33,023 nt of DNA, taken from positions 1 to 33,023 of the forward strand of contig WRKT01000026.1 of the NCBI GenBank assembly GCA_009777995.1. The letters run 5' to 3'. This DNA comes from Treponema sp. (lineage in GTDB: Bacteria; Spirochaetota; Spirochaetia; Treponematales; Breznakiellaceae). The notes below the pieces were generated by a model, which did no database searches, was not told the DNA's origin, and saw only the letters and a list, made by a program, of their open reading frames with translations. Shown here piece by piece: positions 7,879 through 16,783 of the stretch. The position numbers and the translations under genes were made by a program. Each line of letters opens with the position of its first letter. The first letter of the stretch is position 1.

Positions 7879-8250
7879 ATGGTTGAGACCGGGGATTTAC
7901 GCAAAATACTCTCCCAAAACATTAGAAATGCCCGCTCGTCTCTTCATATAAGCCAGGCAAAGCTAGCAGAATCTGCGGGGATTTCATTTTCTCATATGTT
8001 GGATATTGAATATTGCAAAAGCTGGGTCAGCGAAAAAACCTTGGCAGGGATAGCCGATGCATTGAGCATGGAACCTTACGAACTTTTAATACCTGAAAAA
8101 ACGGAAAAAAACGGTAAATCAAAACGAAATAATACGAATTTACAAAAAACGGCAGAATTGATCAAAGAAAAAAAGAGAGAATTAAGAAAAACCACAGGTG
8201 AAGCGATGGACAGCCTGATTCTTGAAATAATTAAACTAAACGGTAACTAA
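7879..8250 (+). CDS. Small XRE-family helix-turn-helix regulator
   Basis: A 123-residue cytosolic DNA-binding protein. Residues about 9-65 form a Cro/C1-type HTH: ILSQNIRNARSSLHISQAKLAESAGISFSHM, then an ETLAGIADAL-like helix (here KTLAGIADALSMEPYELL). The tail (from about 75) is lysine-rich and helical. This form, with the sequence SQAKLAE followed by the recognition helix, is very common in treponemes as single, unattached regulators. No Shine-Dalgarno precedes ATG 7879 while a perfect TATAAT lies 4 bases upstream, so the mRNA may be leaderless. The divergent neighbour is a truncated surface gene, so the target is unknown; autoregulation is plausible. Confidence 0.85.
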   Translation: MVETGDLRKILSQNIRNARSSLHISQAKLAESAGISFSHMLDIEYCKSWVSEKTLAGIADALSMEPYELLIPEKTEKNGKSKRNNTNLQKTAELIKEKKRELRKTTGEAMDSLILEIIKLNGN

Positions 8251-8261
8251 CCCCCGATAAA

Positions 8262-8291
8262 GGCCGCCCGGGGGCTCACCCGGGTGCGGCC
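8262..8291. terminator. GC-rich stem-loop between convergent genes
   Basis: GGCCGC (8262-8267) pairs with GCGGCC (8286-8291), with an inner CCGGG/CCCGG stem (8268-8272, 8279-8283). It sits between the stops at 8250 and 8303. No T-run, but the stem is very stable; it probably ends both transcripts. Confidence 0.55.
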
Positions 8292-8302
8292 CGGAGGAAA
8301 AG

Positions 8303-8866
8303 CTAAAATTTAAGGGTCACGCCAAGGCTTGCGAAATTCAGGCCGCTGTATCCGAGTTCCAGGTATGCGCCAAGATTACTCGTAAAGAAGTATCTTGCTC
8401 CGATATTGGAACCCCAAAGAAAGAATGAGGAGCCGGGATATCCTGTATACCCGGCTGTTGCAGTCCTGGTTTGAATAACATAACCCAGGGTAAGCCCTCC
8501 ATAAACATCCAGATTTTCAACTAAGTTAAAATGATACATACCCCTGGCTCCAATACCAATATTGGTATAGGTAATATTATATCTTTGTGAATCATAATAA
8601 GAATACGGAGTATACTTCCAGGTACTGAAAGTCCCGACAGCACCGACTGTAATCGGTAATTCAATGGGCAGTTTATAATCGAGGATTAAGGAAATAGGGG
8701 GAATACCCATACTGTAACCGCCTGTAGGACCCATGCCAATGCCTGCATTTACAAAGAAATTATTATCGCGCAATCCCGGCGCATAACTGTCCCACCAGGT
8801 TTCTGCGAAAACTCCTCCTGTAGCAAGAAACACAAGAACCAATACTAAAAAAATCTGCCTTTTCAT
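8303..8866 (-). CDS. Small outer-membrane beta-barrel protein
   Basis: A 187-residue exported protein. Residues 1-21 are a clear Sec signal peptide (MKRQI then a hydrophobic stretch ending VFA before Glu22). The mature part alternates hydrophobic and polar residues with many Gly, Tyr and Thr, for example NNFFVNAGIGMG, YTNIGIGARGMYHF, YGGLTLGYVI, GSNIGARYFF and AYLELGYSG, and ends in LGVTLKF with the terminal Phe recognised by BAM. This is the pattern of an eight-stranded barrel of the kind often seen in Treponema. A near-perfect ribosome site, AGGAGGG, precedes ATG 8866. The function is unknown; porin, adhesin or lipid-barrel roles are all possible. Confidence 0.85.
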   Translation of the reverse strand: MKRQIFLVLVLVFLATGGVFAETWWDSYAPGLRDNNFFVNAGIGMGPTGGYSMGIPPISLILDYKLPIELPITVGAVGTFSTWKYTPYSYYDSQRYNITYTNIGIGARGMYHFNLVENLDVYGGLTLGYVIQTRTATAGYTGYPGSSFFLWGSNIGARYFFTSNLGAYLELGYSGLNFASLGVTLKF

Positions 8867-8937
8867 CTTTCCCTCCTAATGCGGAAAATAAATATTTCAT
8901 AATAGTATCATACAAATATAAAAAAACTGAAGCTAAA

Positions 8938-8966
8938 TTGACATTTGTCATATTTCCTGCAATAAT
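8938..8966 (+). promoter_or_regulatory. Strong promoter of the phosphatase gene, leaderless geometry
   Basis: TTGACA (8938-8943), 17 nt, AATAAT (8961-8966), then 5 nt to GTG 8972. A TGACA/TGTCA inverted repeat (8939-8943, 8946-8950) overlaps the -35 and could be an operator. Confidence 0.65.
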
Positions 8967-8971
8967 TGGCA

Positions 8972-9691
8972 GTGACCTACTGCATTGCAGACATACACGG
9001 CTGTTTCCGCGAATTCATGGAATTGCTCGAAAAAATCAAGTTTAACGATGCAGATACCCTCTATATACTTGGGGATGTCACCGACCGTGGCCCAAAAATT
9101 ATTGAATGTTATGAATATATTTTTTCAAGGCCAAATATCATCTGCTTAATGGGTAACCACGAAGATATGATGTTTAAGTATTTCCCCGGGCCCGGGGAAA
9201 TAAGAAACAGGCATTGGCTCACTCAGGGCGGAGATCTGGCCCTCAAGGAGATTAGTAGGGCAAATAAAAAGAAGGAGAGCAAAGAGAAATGGGAGGAAAT
9301 GTTCAATAAAATTAAACAATGGCCCCTATACATCGAAACAGAGGTAAGGGGAAAAAAGTACTTCCTTTCCCATGCAGGGCTTGATTTAACGAAAACAAAC
9401 TCAAGGGATCTGCATGAAATTATTTTATGGCAGGAAGATGAAGACTTTTTCTGGACAAGAAGAAATTTTTACGAAAGAAGAGGCCCCGAAAATTACCATT
9501 GCATATTCGGACATACCCCAACAACCTATATAAGAGGTAATGATGATTGCCGCATTTGGACATCCCCCATACATTACGATAAAACCTGTATAGACTCAGG
9601 CTGCGTTTATGGAGGCGCCCTCGCCGCCTATCGCCTTGATGACGGAGAGGCTTTCTACGTAAAATCTCGCACAGGTAGTGTAAATGGATGA
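8972..9691 (+). CDS. PP1/ApaH-like serine/threonine phosphatase or symmetrical metallophosphoesterase
   Basis: A cytosolic metallophosphoesterase of about 239 residues. The metal-binding motifs are in order: ADIHG (near residue 8), GDVTDRGP (near 35) and GNHE (near 63), then a LSHAG motif near 135 and FGHTP near 180. This order is that of the bacterial PrpA/PphA and ApaH group, which removes phosphate from proteins or cleaves diadenosine tetraphosphate using two metal ions. The start is taken as GTG 8972, because the TTG at 8966 lies inside the -10 box of the upstream promoter. The downstream Na/Pi symporter begins 5 bases after the stop, so both are probably one operon, tying a phosphate-releasing enzyme to a phosphate transporter. 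Confidence 0.9.
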   Translation: MTYCIADIHGCFREFMELLEKIKFNDADTLYILGDVTDRGPKIIECYEYIFSRPNIICLMGNHEDMMFKYFPGPGEIRNRHWLTQGGDLALKEISRANKKKESKEKWEEMFNKIKQWPLYIETEVRGKKYFLSHAGLDLTKTNSRDLHEIILWQEDEDFFWTRRNFYERRGPENYHCIFGHTPTTYIRGNDDCRIWTSPIHYDKTCIDSGCVYGGALAAYRLDDGEAFYVKSRTGSVNG

Positions 9692-9696
9692 TCTAA

Positions 9697-11451
9697 ATGG
9701 ATAGAATATACGATTTCCTCTCACTTTTTATCGGAGTCGGAATTTTCCTTGTAGGCACCACAATGCTCAGCGAGGGCCTTGGAAGAAATGCATCAAGGAG
9801 TAAGAGTGCTCTTTTCAAGAAGATAGGTGATAATCGCATCGTAGGTTACGGAATCGGCGCCCTTGTAACAGCCATAATTCAAGCCTCTGCCGCCACAATA
9901 ATAACAGTGGTTGGCCTTGTTAACGCGGGGATTCTTACTGTATTGCAGGCCTCCGCAATAATACTTGGCGCACATATCGGCACAACAAGCACCCTCTTCC
10001 TTGTATCCCTTTCCTTTTTTGATATCAAATATCTTTTCATGATAATGGGATTCGTCGGTATATTAATGAAGATATTTTCCAAAAAGGAAAAAACAATCGG
10101 GATTGCAAATATCCTTATAAGCTTTGGGGTTCTATTCGTGGGCCTAAACCTTATGAGTAATGCCCTAAGGAATAATATCGAACTGCGGGAATTCTTTATT
10201 TATATATTCGGAGTACTTGAAAACCCGCTTCTCCTGATTCTTGCAGGATTCCTTTTTACCCTTCTGCTTCAATCCTCCACCGCATCCACTTCTCTTTTTT
10301 TAATGATGATAGGAGAAGGGCTTTTATCTTTTGAATATGCAATGTTTCTGAGCATGGGCGCAATAATCGGAACATCCTTTACCCCTATGATTGCAGCTCT
10401 CCCTGCTAAAACAAGGGCAAAACAGGCAGCCCTCCTTAATATACTTTTCAGCCTAATAGGGACAGCCGGTTTCACATGTATTGCATGGCCCTTTAGCCGG
10501 AATATAGCATACTTTTTTGAGAACCATATTCCGCTGACATGGAGATACCCCGTATTTTTGTTTTCTTATCATCTTATTGTCGCTTTAATTCTTATCTGGT
10601 TCTTAAAACCCCTTAGCAGACTCGTAACTATAATTCTTAAGCAGAAACCAAAAAAGGAAAAAAAGAAGGCACAAACCACTGTTTACATAAACGACCTTCT
10701 GCTGGAAACTCCTTCTTTAGCAGTCGAGCAGACAAAGAAGGAAATTCTATACATGATGGATAAAACAAAGGCTAATTTATCAGGGGCCTTTAATGCCTTA
10801 ATAAATCAAGACCTAAAGAAAAGAAAAAAAATTAAGAAAGAAGAGAATCTTATTGATAGTCTAAACAGCGCGATTTCAAAGTTTATAGTGATGCTTTCAG
10901 GCTGTGATATCACCGAAAAAGAAAAAATCCTTCTTGGACATTACGGTTATATTGCAAATGATATTGAGCGCGTTGGCGACAATGCATATAACCTGGCCAA
11001 GGCAGCAAATCGCATGAGGAAAAATGATTATAAGTTTTCGAAAAAACCTGCATCCCAATTGCAGGAACTCTACGATAAGGTATTTAACCTATTTGATGTA
11101 TGCGTGGAAATCTTCGAAAAAGGCGATCTAAAAAAACATAAAGAAATTAAGACTATTAGAGATGAAATTGATTTGCTTAAGTCAAAAATGACTATGGGGC
11201 AGATAATGTGGTTCAAGGCAGGGCAGTATATTTCGGCAGGAGGGCAATACTTTTACTCCGCAGTTTCTGAGTTAAAAAGCATGGCAGACCATCTTGGAAA
11301 CATTGCCCAAAGTGCGACCTCAATTTATGACAGAAGGGCATACGACAGGGACGAGGCGGAAATCGAAGCAGAGGGCGATGTTGAAGAAGCTGAAGAGGCT
11401 GAAGAAACCGAAGAAGATGTTGATCTTATTGAAATTCCAAAGGAAACCTAG
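9697..11451 (+). CDS. Second Na/Pi cotransporter family protein with PhoU-like tail
   Basis: A 584-residue paralog of the protein at 595-2310. It has two transport repeats (to about residue 310), then a soluble helical PhoU-like domain (about 340-550) and an acidic tail of Glu, Ala and Asp ending DLIEIPKET. The signature motifs deviate: the first is QASAAT rather than QSSSAT, the second QSSTAS. These positions form the ion and phosphate site in characterised members, so specificity or coupling may differ from the other copy. ATG 9697 lies 5 bases after the phosphatase stop, indicating coupled expression. An 11-bp repeat array separates it from the convergent regulator gene. Confidence 0.9.
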   Translation: MDRIYDFLSLFIGVGIFLVGTTMLSEGLGRNASRSKSALFKKIGDNRIVGYGIGALVTAIIQASAATIITVVGLVNAGILTVLQASAIILGAHIGTTSTLFLVSLSFFDIKYLFMIMGFVGILMKIFSKKEKTIGIANILISFGVLFVGLNLMSNALRNNIELREFFIYIFGVLENPLLLILAGFLFTLLLQSSTASTSLFLMMIGEGLLSFEYAMFLSMGAIIGTSFTPMIAALPAKTRAKQAALLNILFSLIGTAGFTCIAWPFSRNIAYFFENHIPLTWRYPVFLFSYHLIVALILIWFLKPLSRLVTIILKQKPKKEKKKAQTTVYINDLLLETPSLAVEQTKKEILYMMDKTKANLSGAFNALINQDLKKRKKIKKEENLIDSLNSAISKFIVMLSGCDITEKEKILLGHYGYIANDIERVGDNAYNLAKAANRMRKNDYKFSKKPASQLQELYDKVFNLFDVCVEIFEKGDLKKHKEIKTIRDEIDLLKSKMTMGQIMWFKAGQYISAGGQYFYSAVSELKSMADHLGNIAQSATSIYDRRAYDRDEAEIEAEGDVEEAEEAEETEEDVDLIEIPKET

Positions 11452-11460
11452 ACTTGTCAT

Positions 11461-11515
11461 CATATATGCGCCATATAAGCGCCATATATGCGTCATATAT
11501 GACGCATATATGGCG
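11461..11515. repeat. Five tandem 11-bp units forming a 36-bp perfect palindrome
   Basis: Units CATATATGCGC, CATATAAGCGC, CATATATGCGT, CATATATGACG and CATATATGGCG follow without gaps. Positions 11480-11515 read the same on both strands around a TCATATATGA centre. The array fills almost the whole space between the symporter stop (11451) and the regulator stop (from 11516). In RNA it would give a very long hairpin from either strand, so a bidirectional terminator or processing site is possible; the 11-bp period could also matter for DNA bending. Confidence 0.9.
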
Positions 11516-12589
11516 TCAAATGCTCCCCGCTATCTTCTCGAACTCCGGTTTAATCTTCTTAAAGGCATCTACAAGGACAGGGTCAAAATGGGTGCCCGAG
11601 CCATCCTCGATGATCTTGCAAGCCTCTTCGTGGGAAAAAGCCTTCTTATAAGGGCGAACCGTAATAAGGGCATCGTAGACATCGGCAAGGGCCATGAGCC
11701 TCCCCTCAAGGGGGATATTCTTACCCTTAAGCCCTGCAGGGTAGCCGGACCCGTCCCATTTTTCATGATGGGTTCCCGCAATTAAAAAGGCATGGTTTAA
11801 AAAGGCATGCTCATAAGTCAGTTTCATTATTCTTTCAATCGCATCAACCCCGACACTGACATGGGTTTTCATAATTTTTAATTCTTCTTCATCAAGTTTG
11901 CCCGGCTTATTCAAAACAAGATCGCTTATCGCAATTTTACCCACGTCGTGAAGCTGGGCCGATGAAAGGAAGAACTCTAAATCCCAGTCTTCCATCTCCT
12001 TTGCATAGACCCCTTCCCTCTTTATCTCTTCGATCAGGGCCTTCATGTAAAGTCGAGTTCGATGAATATGCCCTCCTGTCAGCTCATCGCGGAACTCGAC
12101 AAGGTCTGCAACAGTTGAGAGCACAGCGTTTTGTAAGTTTAAAACCTCGTCGGTTTTTTCCTTCACCCTCTCTTCAAGGTTTTCCGCATAGTCTTTAAGA
12201 TCATTTCTCTGCTGCTCTATTAAAAGATGATTCGCAATTCGCTTTAATAATAGGGGCACCGAAAAGGGCTTAGAAATATAATCGACCGCTCCAAGGTCTA
12301 ATCCCTCAAGCTCACTCTGCTCATCATCTTTGGCAGTAAGAAAAATAACGGGGATATTCTTAAAGCGATCATCAGCCTTCATTTTTTTTAATGCGGCATA
12401 ACCTGACATCTCGGGCATTTCCACATCGAGTAAGACCAGATCAGGGATCACGTTTTCCAAAATCTCAAAGAGCTTTTCTCCTGATGGAGCAGGATATACC
12501 TCATAGAAGGTCTTGAGCATGCTCCTCCCAAGATCAAGGTTCGTCATATTATCATCAACAAGGATAATCCTCTGCCTGCTCTTTGTCAT
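11516..12589 (-). CDS. Response regulator with HD-GYP cyclic-di-GMP phosphodiesterase domain
   Basis: A 357-residue cytosolic protein. Residues 1-120 form a receiver: acidic pair Asp12/Asp13, phosphorylation site Asp55 ([11 protein letters not shown]), a TAK motif near 87 and Lys107 (SKPF). A coiled-coil linker (about 120-160) leads to an HD-GYP domain: HIHRTRLY, His214-Asp215 ([10 protein letters not shown]), the [16 protein letters not shown] motif and [16 protein letters not shown]. All metal and GYP residues are present, so it should break down cyclic di-GMP when phosphorylated. It starts 5 bases after the kinase gene, which should phosphorylate it. The pair links a sensed signal to the second messenger that governs motility in spirochaetes. 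Confidence 0.93.
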   Translation of the reverse strand: MTKSRQRIILVDDNMTNLDLGRSMLKTFYEVYPAPSGEKLFEILENVIPDLVLLDVEMPEMSGYAALKKMKADDRFKNIPVIFLTAKDDEQSELEGLDLGAVDYISKPFSVPLLLKRIANHLLIEQQRNDLKDYAENLEERVKEKTDEVLNLQNAVLSTVADLVEFRDELTGGHIHRTRLYMKALIEEIKREGVYAKEMEDWDLEFFLSSAQLHDVGKIAISDLVLNKPGKLDEEELKIMKTHVSVGVDAIERIMKLTYEHAFLNHAFLIAGTHHEKWDGSGYPAGLKGKNIPLEGRLMALADVYDALITVRPYKKAFSHEEACKIIEDGSGTHFDPVLVDAFKKIKPEFEKIAGSI

Positions 12590-12594
12590 TAACG

Positions 12595-15558
12595 CTAAAC
12601 CTCTTTAAGTCTTTCGATTATCTGCATAAAGTTCATCCTGCTTACGTTTTCGCGAAGCCACTTTACAAGACCGTCATCTGCCGTATACTCAAAGCTCTCA
12701 ATTTCTCCCATAACAGCATCAACATCATCCATATTATACTTTTCGCAGGCAATAAGGAGCCTGTTTAAAAGACCCGGATCAGGAGAATCCTTTTTCGGAG
12801 CCGGATTTACACCCGCATTATCGCCGGAGATTTTATTAAGGTAGGCCTCGATATCGGATATGAGCTTAATTGTATCTTCATAGAAGGAGGCATTTTTTTC
12901 TAAGACAAAGCTGATATTACCATTTTTCGAAGCCATCTCCAATGCCTCTGCCCTGTCTCCCAGCGGATCTGCACCTATCGACCTGTTTGAACTCTTTATT
13001 CCGTGAACATGGATTCCGTAATCACTTAGGTTTTCCAAGCTCACTTCCCGGGTAAGCTCCAATAGGGGCCTAGTATTTGCAACATAGGAGCCAAGCACAT
13101 ATAGATAGGTTTCTTCATTTCCTCCGAATATTTCAAGGCCCTTAACCATATCAATACCTGTTATGGTTTTTCCGAGATTCCGCCTGTCATGACCGCTCCG
13201 CCTTTCAACGGGCTTCCTTCTATCCCTGCCGCTCCTTGCTTCAAGAATGGTCTCCCCGCCAATATCAATCTGCTCCAACTCTTTTTCAAGTTCCTTATCT
13301 CGCACCCATTCCCGAATAACAGAATCAAGCCTGTCTATTTCAATGGGCTTTGAGATAAAGGCCTGAAAGCCCTTGCTTAGAAACATTGCCTCATTCCCGA
13401 CTATCGCATTTGCAGTAAGTGCAATAATAGGAACTGTCTTCGCGTAATTTGTCCCAATATCCGCGCGTATTATCCTTACAGCCTCTATTCCGTCCATTTC
13501 AGGCATCATATGATCCATGAAGACGGCATTATAGCGCACTTTCCCGTCGCGGATTACTTCAATTGCTTCCTTCCCTGAGCTGACGCAGTCAACTTGCATG
13601 TTATAGGGTTTCATCATGCCCCTAGCAACATCAAGGTTAGTCGCAACATCATCTACGACAAGGACCTTCGCATAGGCAAGATTTGCCCTTATCATCTTTG
13701 CATGACGGCGCCTCTTATGATCCGAATAACGGAAGTTCTGCAAATTGCTCACAACCTCGGGGCCTATCTCTGTTTCATTTACAACCAACTGCCGTATAAT
13801 AACCGTAAAGACTGACCCTACCCCGTATTCGCTTTCCACCGAAATTGAGCCGCCCATCATCTCGGCAATCCTCTTTGTGATAGAAAGCCCCAAGCCGGTC
13901 CCTTCGATCTTGCGGTTTGCCTTGGCATCCATCATCGAATAGTCAGTAAAAAGGCGGCCAAGATTTTCCGCCTTAATCCCTGTGCCTGTGTCCCTAACAG
14001 TCGCAGTAAAGATGGCCTCCCCATCCTTTGCCGGCTCGCTTCGAATCTTTAGCTCAACAGTTCCTTCCTTTGTATACTTAAATGCATTTGAAAGGAGATT
14101 ATTCAAAATTTGCTTTACGCGCAGATCATCACCGAATAGGCGGGATGGAAGGGTTTCTTCAATATCAAGAATAAACTTGATGGGCTTCTCTCCAATGCGC
14201 ATAACGCTCTGTGTTATGGCATCGTTTATCAAACTCGGTACATCGTATTCAATGGGAAGGAGCTCAAACTTTCCCGCTTCAATTTTGGAAATATCCAAGA
14301 TATCGTTTACAGTGCTAAGGAGGGTTGCACCTGCATTGCTTATTTTTTCCAGGTTTAAAAGCACTTCCTCGTTTAAGCCCCCTGCCTCCATTATCAGCTC
14401 CGAAAGGCCTATTACCGCATTAAGGGGGGTGCGCATTTCGTGGCTCATATTCGCAAGGAAGCTGGTCTTCGCCCTGCTTGCCTGCCGGAGCTGAAAGGCC
14501 TGATCGTTACGGTTTATCGCACTCACCATCATCATACAGCCCGAGCGCAGGATATCAACTTCCTCCTCGGTGAATGTACGCGCAAAGCGGCAGTCGTCAA
14601 TACAGGCAAAGCCCCAAAGATTATTTTGCAGATGCAGGGGGATCACCACAGTCGATATAAGCTGAAAGGGAGCCAGAAACTCCTGATCCGCCTTTGAAAG
14701 ACTGCTTACAGGGCCGTTCATATGCTCGCCCCGTAAAAACCTCTTATCCCACTTCGGTGTAATGCTGTATGAAAAGGTCGATATTCGCGGATCAGAAAGG
14801 TCTTTTCCAAAGTCGCTTATCCATTTATGTTTCAGGTTTGCATGAAGCTCCCCGTCTTTCATCTCATTCTGCCAGAGCTCGATATAATCCACATCTACAT
14901 ATCGGCCCATAAGATCCAGGCCGTTTTCAAGGGAATACTCGAAGTCCTCCCCCTCATCGGCTGCAAGAATTAAAGAAGCGGCACTGTTAACTACATAGAG
15001 CAGCTCATCCCTTCGTTTTACTTCGTTCATCTGGGTAAGACGATTCACTGTGCTTACTATCATTAGGCCGGCTGAGCGAAGGATATTCAACTCATCTTCA
15101 ATGAAGTTCCTCTCATTATGGCAATCATCAAAAGTGATCATGCCCCAGAAATTATTCTGCACAAGGAGGGGGAATATAAAAGTAGATTTTATTTTGAAGG
15201 GTTCGAGGTACTTCCTGTCTCCATCCGAAAGGCTTTTTACAGGCCCCGATATATATCCGCCATCGGAAAACCTGTCGTACCATCCGGGAGTGGCGTTATA
15301 AGAAACCTTAAATCCCGGATGTGCAAAGGCGGTGTTCTTACCATACTCACTTAACCATTGATGCTTTAGAACAAAGAAATGTTCTTCATCAACCGTTTCA
15401 TTCTGCCATATCTGAAGGCGGTCAAAGTTGAGTGCATTACCGATTATATCCATGCCCTCAAAAAGAGAGGAATCAAGGTCATCACTCCCTTCAACAGTAA
15501 GCAGTGCGGTGGCAGCGCCAATTACCGCATGAAGCAATTCAATTGATTCGTACTTCAT
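12595..15558 (-). CDS. Hybrid sensor histidine kinase: two GAF domains, HisKA, HATPase, REC, Hpt
   Basis: 987 residues from ATG 15558. Two GAF-like domains (about 1-175 and 185-350) share repeated phrases such as LQIWQNE/IELWQNE, KHQWLS/KHKWIS and QNNFWG/QNNLWG, so they arose by duplication. Next come a HisKA domain with His373 ([14 protein letters not shown]), an ATPase domain (N box [29 protein letters not shown]), a receiver ([27 protein letters not shown]), a basic RDRRK-rich linker and a C-terminal Hpt domain ([12 protein letters not shown]). There are no membrane segments, so it senses a cytosolic signal. An in-frame start at 15666 lies inside an intergenic repeat and is rejected; 15558 has a matching promoter just upstream. 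Confidence 0.93.
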   Translation of the reverse strand: MKYESIELLHAVIGAATALLTVEGSDDLDSSLFEGMDIIGNALNFDRLQIWQNETVDEEHFFVLKHQWLSEYGKNTAFAHPGFKVSYNATPGWYDRFSDGGYISGPVKSLSDGDRKYLEPFKIKSTFIFPLLVQNNFWGMITFDDCHNERNFIEDELNILRSAGLMIVSTVNRLTQMNEVKRRDELLYVVNSAASLILAADEGEDFEYSLENGLDLMGRYVDVDYIELWQNEMKDGELHANLKHKWISDFGKDLSDPRISTFSYSITPKWDKRFLRGEHMNGPVSSLSKADQEFLAPFQLISTVVIPLHLQNNLWGFACIDDCRFARTFTEEEVDILRSGCMMMVSAINRNDQAFQLRQASRAKTSFLANMSHEMRTPLNAVIGLSELIMEAGGLNEEVLLNLEKISNAGATLLSTVNDILDISKIEAGKFELLPIEYDVPSLINDAITQSVMRIGEKPIKFILDIEETLPSRLFGDDLRVKQILNNLLSNAFKYTKEGTVELKIRSEPAKDGEAIFTATVRDTGTGIKAENLGRLFTDYSMMDAKANRKIEGTGLGLSITKRIAEMMGGSISVESEYGVGSVFTVIIRQLVVNETEIGPEVVSNLQNFRYSDHKRRRHAKMIRANLAYAKVLVVDDVATNLDVARGMMKPYNMQVDCVSSGKEAIEVIRDGKVRYNAVFMDHMMPEMDGIEAVRIIRADIGTNYAKTVPIIALTANAIVGNEAMFLSKGFQAFISKPIEIDRLDSVIREWVRDKELEKELEQIDIGGETILEARSGRDRRKPVERRSGHDRRNLGKTITGIDMVKGLEIFGGNEETYLYVLGSYVANTRPLLELTREVSLENLSDYGIHVHGIKSSNRSIGADPLGDRAEALEMASKNGNISFVLEKNASFYEDTIKLISDIEAYLNKISGDNAGVNPAPKKDSPDPGLLNRLLIACEKYNMDDVDAVMGEIESFEYTADDGLVKWLRENVSRMNFMQIIERLKEV

Positions 15559-15564
15559 GGGTTT

Positions 15565-15593
15565 ATTGTAGCATAGAAATAAAAAAAGACCAA
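15565..15593 (-). promoter_or_regulatory. Candidate promoter of the hybrid kinase gene, leaderless geometry
   Basis: On the minus strand TTGGTC (15593-15588), 17 nt, TACAAT (15570-15565), 6 nt, ATG 15558. It lies between the palindromic repeat element and the kinase start. Confidence 0.45.
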
Positions 15594-15604
15594 CTTTAGA
15601 ATTC

Positions 15605-15699
15605 CTCTGTGTTCTCCGTGAGCTCTGTGAGCTCCGTGAGAACCAAAACACCGTGATTTTAATCACACAGAGGACACAGAGAGCACAGAGCTCACAGAG
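15605..15699. repeat. CACRGAG palindromic element, copy A
   Basis: Left arm 15605-15638 has four CTCYGTG heptamers at 9-nt intervals; right arm 15666-15699 has four CACAGAG heptamers at 9-nt intervals. The arms are inverted and could form a hairpin with a 27-nt loop. The element sits between queA and the kinase promoter. Arm order is opposite to copies B and D. Confidence 0.9.
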
Positions 15700-15706
15700 G
15701 AAGAGA

Positions 15707-16774
15707 TTATAAGATAAGGCAGGCGTCTCCGTAGCTATAGAACTTATAACCTTCTGTTATTGCTTCCGCATAAGCTTTTAAGATGAAGTCTCTGCCGGCG
15801 AAGGCGGATACAAGCATCAGTAGGGTGGAGCCGGGGGTGTGGAAGTTTGTGAATAGAGCATCTACTGCTTTAAACTTATAGCCGGGGTAAATAAAGATTG
15901 ATGTCCTTCCGTCCCCCGACTTAATACCGCCGGTGCTCGCTCCGTTAAAACCGGACTCAAGAGTGCGAAGGCTCGTGGTTCCTACTGCAAGAATCGATTT
16001 ACCTGCTGCTCTTGCCCGACCAATTCGGCCGGCTGTCTCTTCATCAATACTGTAAAACTCTTCATGCATCCTATGGTCTTCCACGTTTTCAGTCCTTACA
16101 GGGAGGAAGGTGCCAAGCCCGACATGCAGGGTGATAAAGGCCCGGTCAACGCCCTTCCCTGAAAGTTCAGCCAGCAAGCCCTCTGTGAAATGAAGGCCCG
16201 CGGTGGGAGCGGCAGCAGAGCCGTATTCATCTGCATATACAGTCTGGTACCTTTGTGCATCATCCCCGGTATCTTCACGCTTAATATACGGAGGCAGCGG
16301 CACATGACCGTGAAGATCAAGGTACCCGTCATCGACCTGCCTCTCAAACTCAAGCAGAAGGTCATCCCCGACAGAACCGATAATCTCCCCCCTCACATCC
16401 CCCGGGAAAAGAAAACGACTCCCCTTGCGGCAGCGGCGCGCCCTCCCGGGCAGCACCTTCCAGACATTTCCCTGCATCCTCTCAAGCAACAGGAACTCCA
16501 TAGCAGCACCCACATCCGTAAGCGCACCCTCCTCGGGGCCCCCCTTTAAAGAATATCCATAAAGGCGCGCCTTGCGTACCCTTGAATTGTTAAAAACCAT
16601 TAGCGTCTTTTCGGTCTTATTAAAAAGAATCGAAGGCAGGTCACTGACCATACGGTGTTCAAAACTCTTCGTTTTCCTGTCCATTACAAGGAGCCTGGAC
16701 TGCCCTCTTACAGGGCTTGGATACTTCGCTATGAGTTCAGGGGGAAGGTCAAAGAAGAAATCGGAAGTCTTCAT
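15707..16774 (-). CDS. queA: S-adenosylmethionine:tRNA ribosyltransferase-isomerase
   Basis: A 355-residue cytosolic enzyme that transfers and rearranges the ribosyl part of S-adenosylmethionine onto 7-aminomethyl-7-deazaguanine in tRNA, making epoxyqueuosine. Family motifs are clear: SDFFFDLPPELIAKYP at the start, RLLVMDR, FNNSRV, the GHVPLPPYIKR segment, YQTVYA, then AAPTAGLHFT, THVGLGTF-like LHVGLGTFLPV, MHEE and the closing TNFHTPGSTLLMLVSAF. Length matches the family (about 340-360). ATG 16774 lies 9 bases after ruvB, so the two are one operon, a ruvB-queA link seen in many bacteria. The gene ends just before repeat element A. Confidence 0.97.
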   Translation of the reverse strand: MKTSDFFFDLPPELIAKYPSPVRGQSRLLVMDRKTKSFEHRMVSDLPSILFNKTEKTLMVFNNSRVRKARLYGYSLKGGPEEGALTDVGAAMEFLLLERMQGNVWKVLPGRARRCRKGSRFLFPGDVRGEIIGSVGDDLLLEFERQVDDGYLDLHGHVPLPPYIKREDTGDDAQRYQTVYADEYGSAAAPTAGLHFTEGLLAELSGKGVDRAFITLHVGLGTFLPVRTENVEDHRMHEEFYSIDEETAGRIGRARAAGKSILAVGTTSLRTLESGFNGASTGGIKSGDGRTSIFIYPGYKFKAVDALFTNFHTPGSTLLMLVSAFAGRDFILKAYAEAITEGYKFYSYGDACLIL

Positions 16775-16783
16775 ATTAGGACT

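Noticed and set aside
15559..15666. N-terminal extension of the histidine kinase to 15666
   Set aside because: The 36 extra residues are translated from the right end of a palindromic repeat and a promoter; the GAF domain starts properly at ATG 15558.
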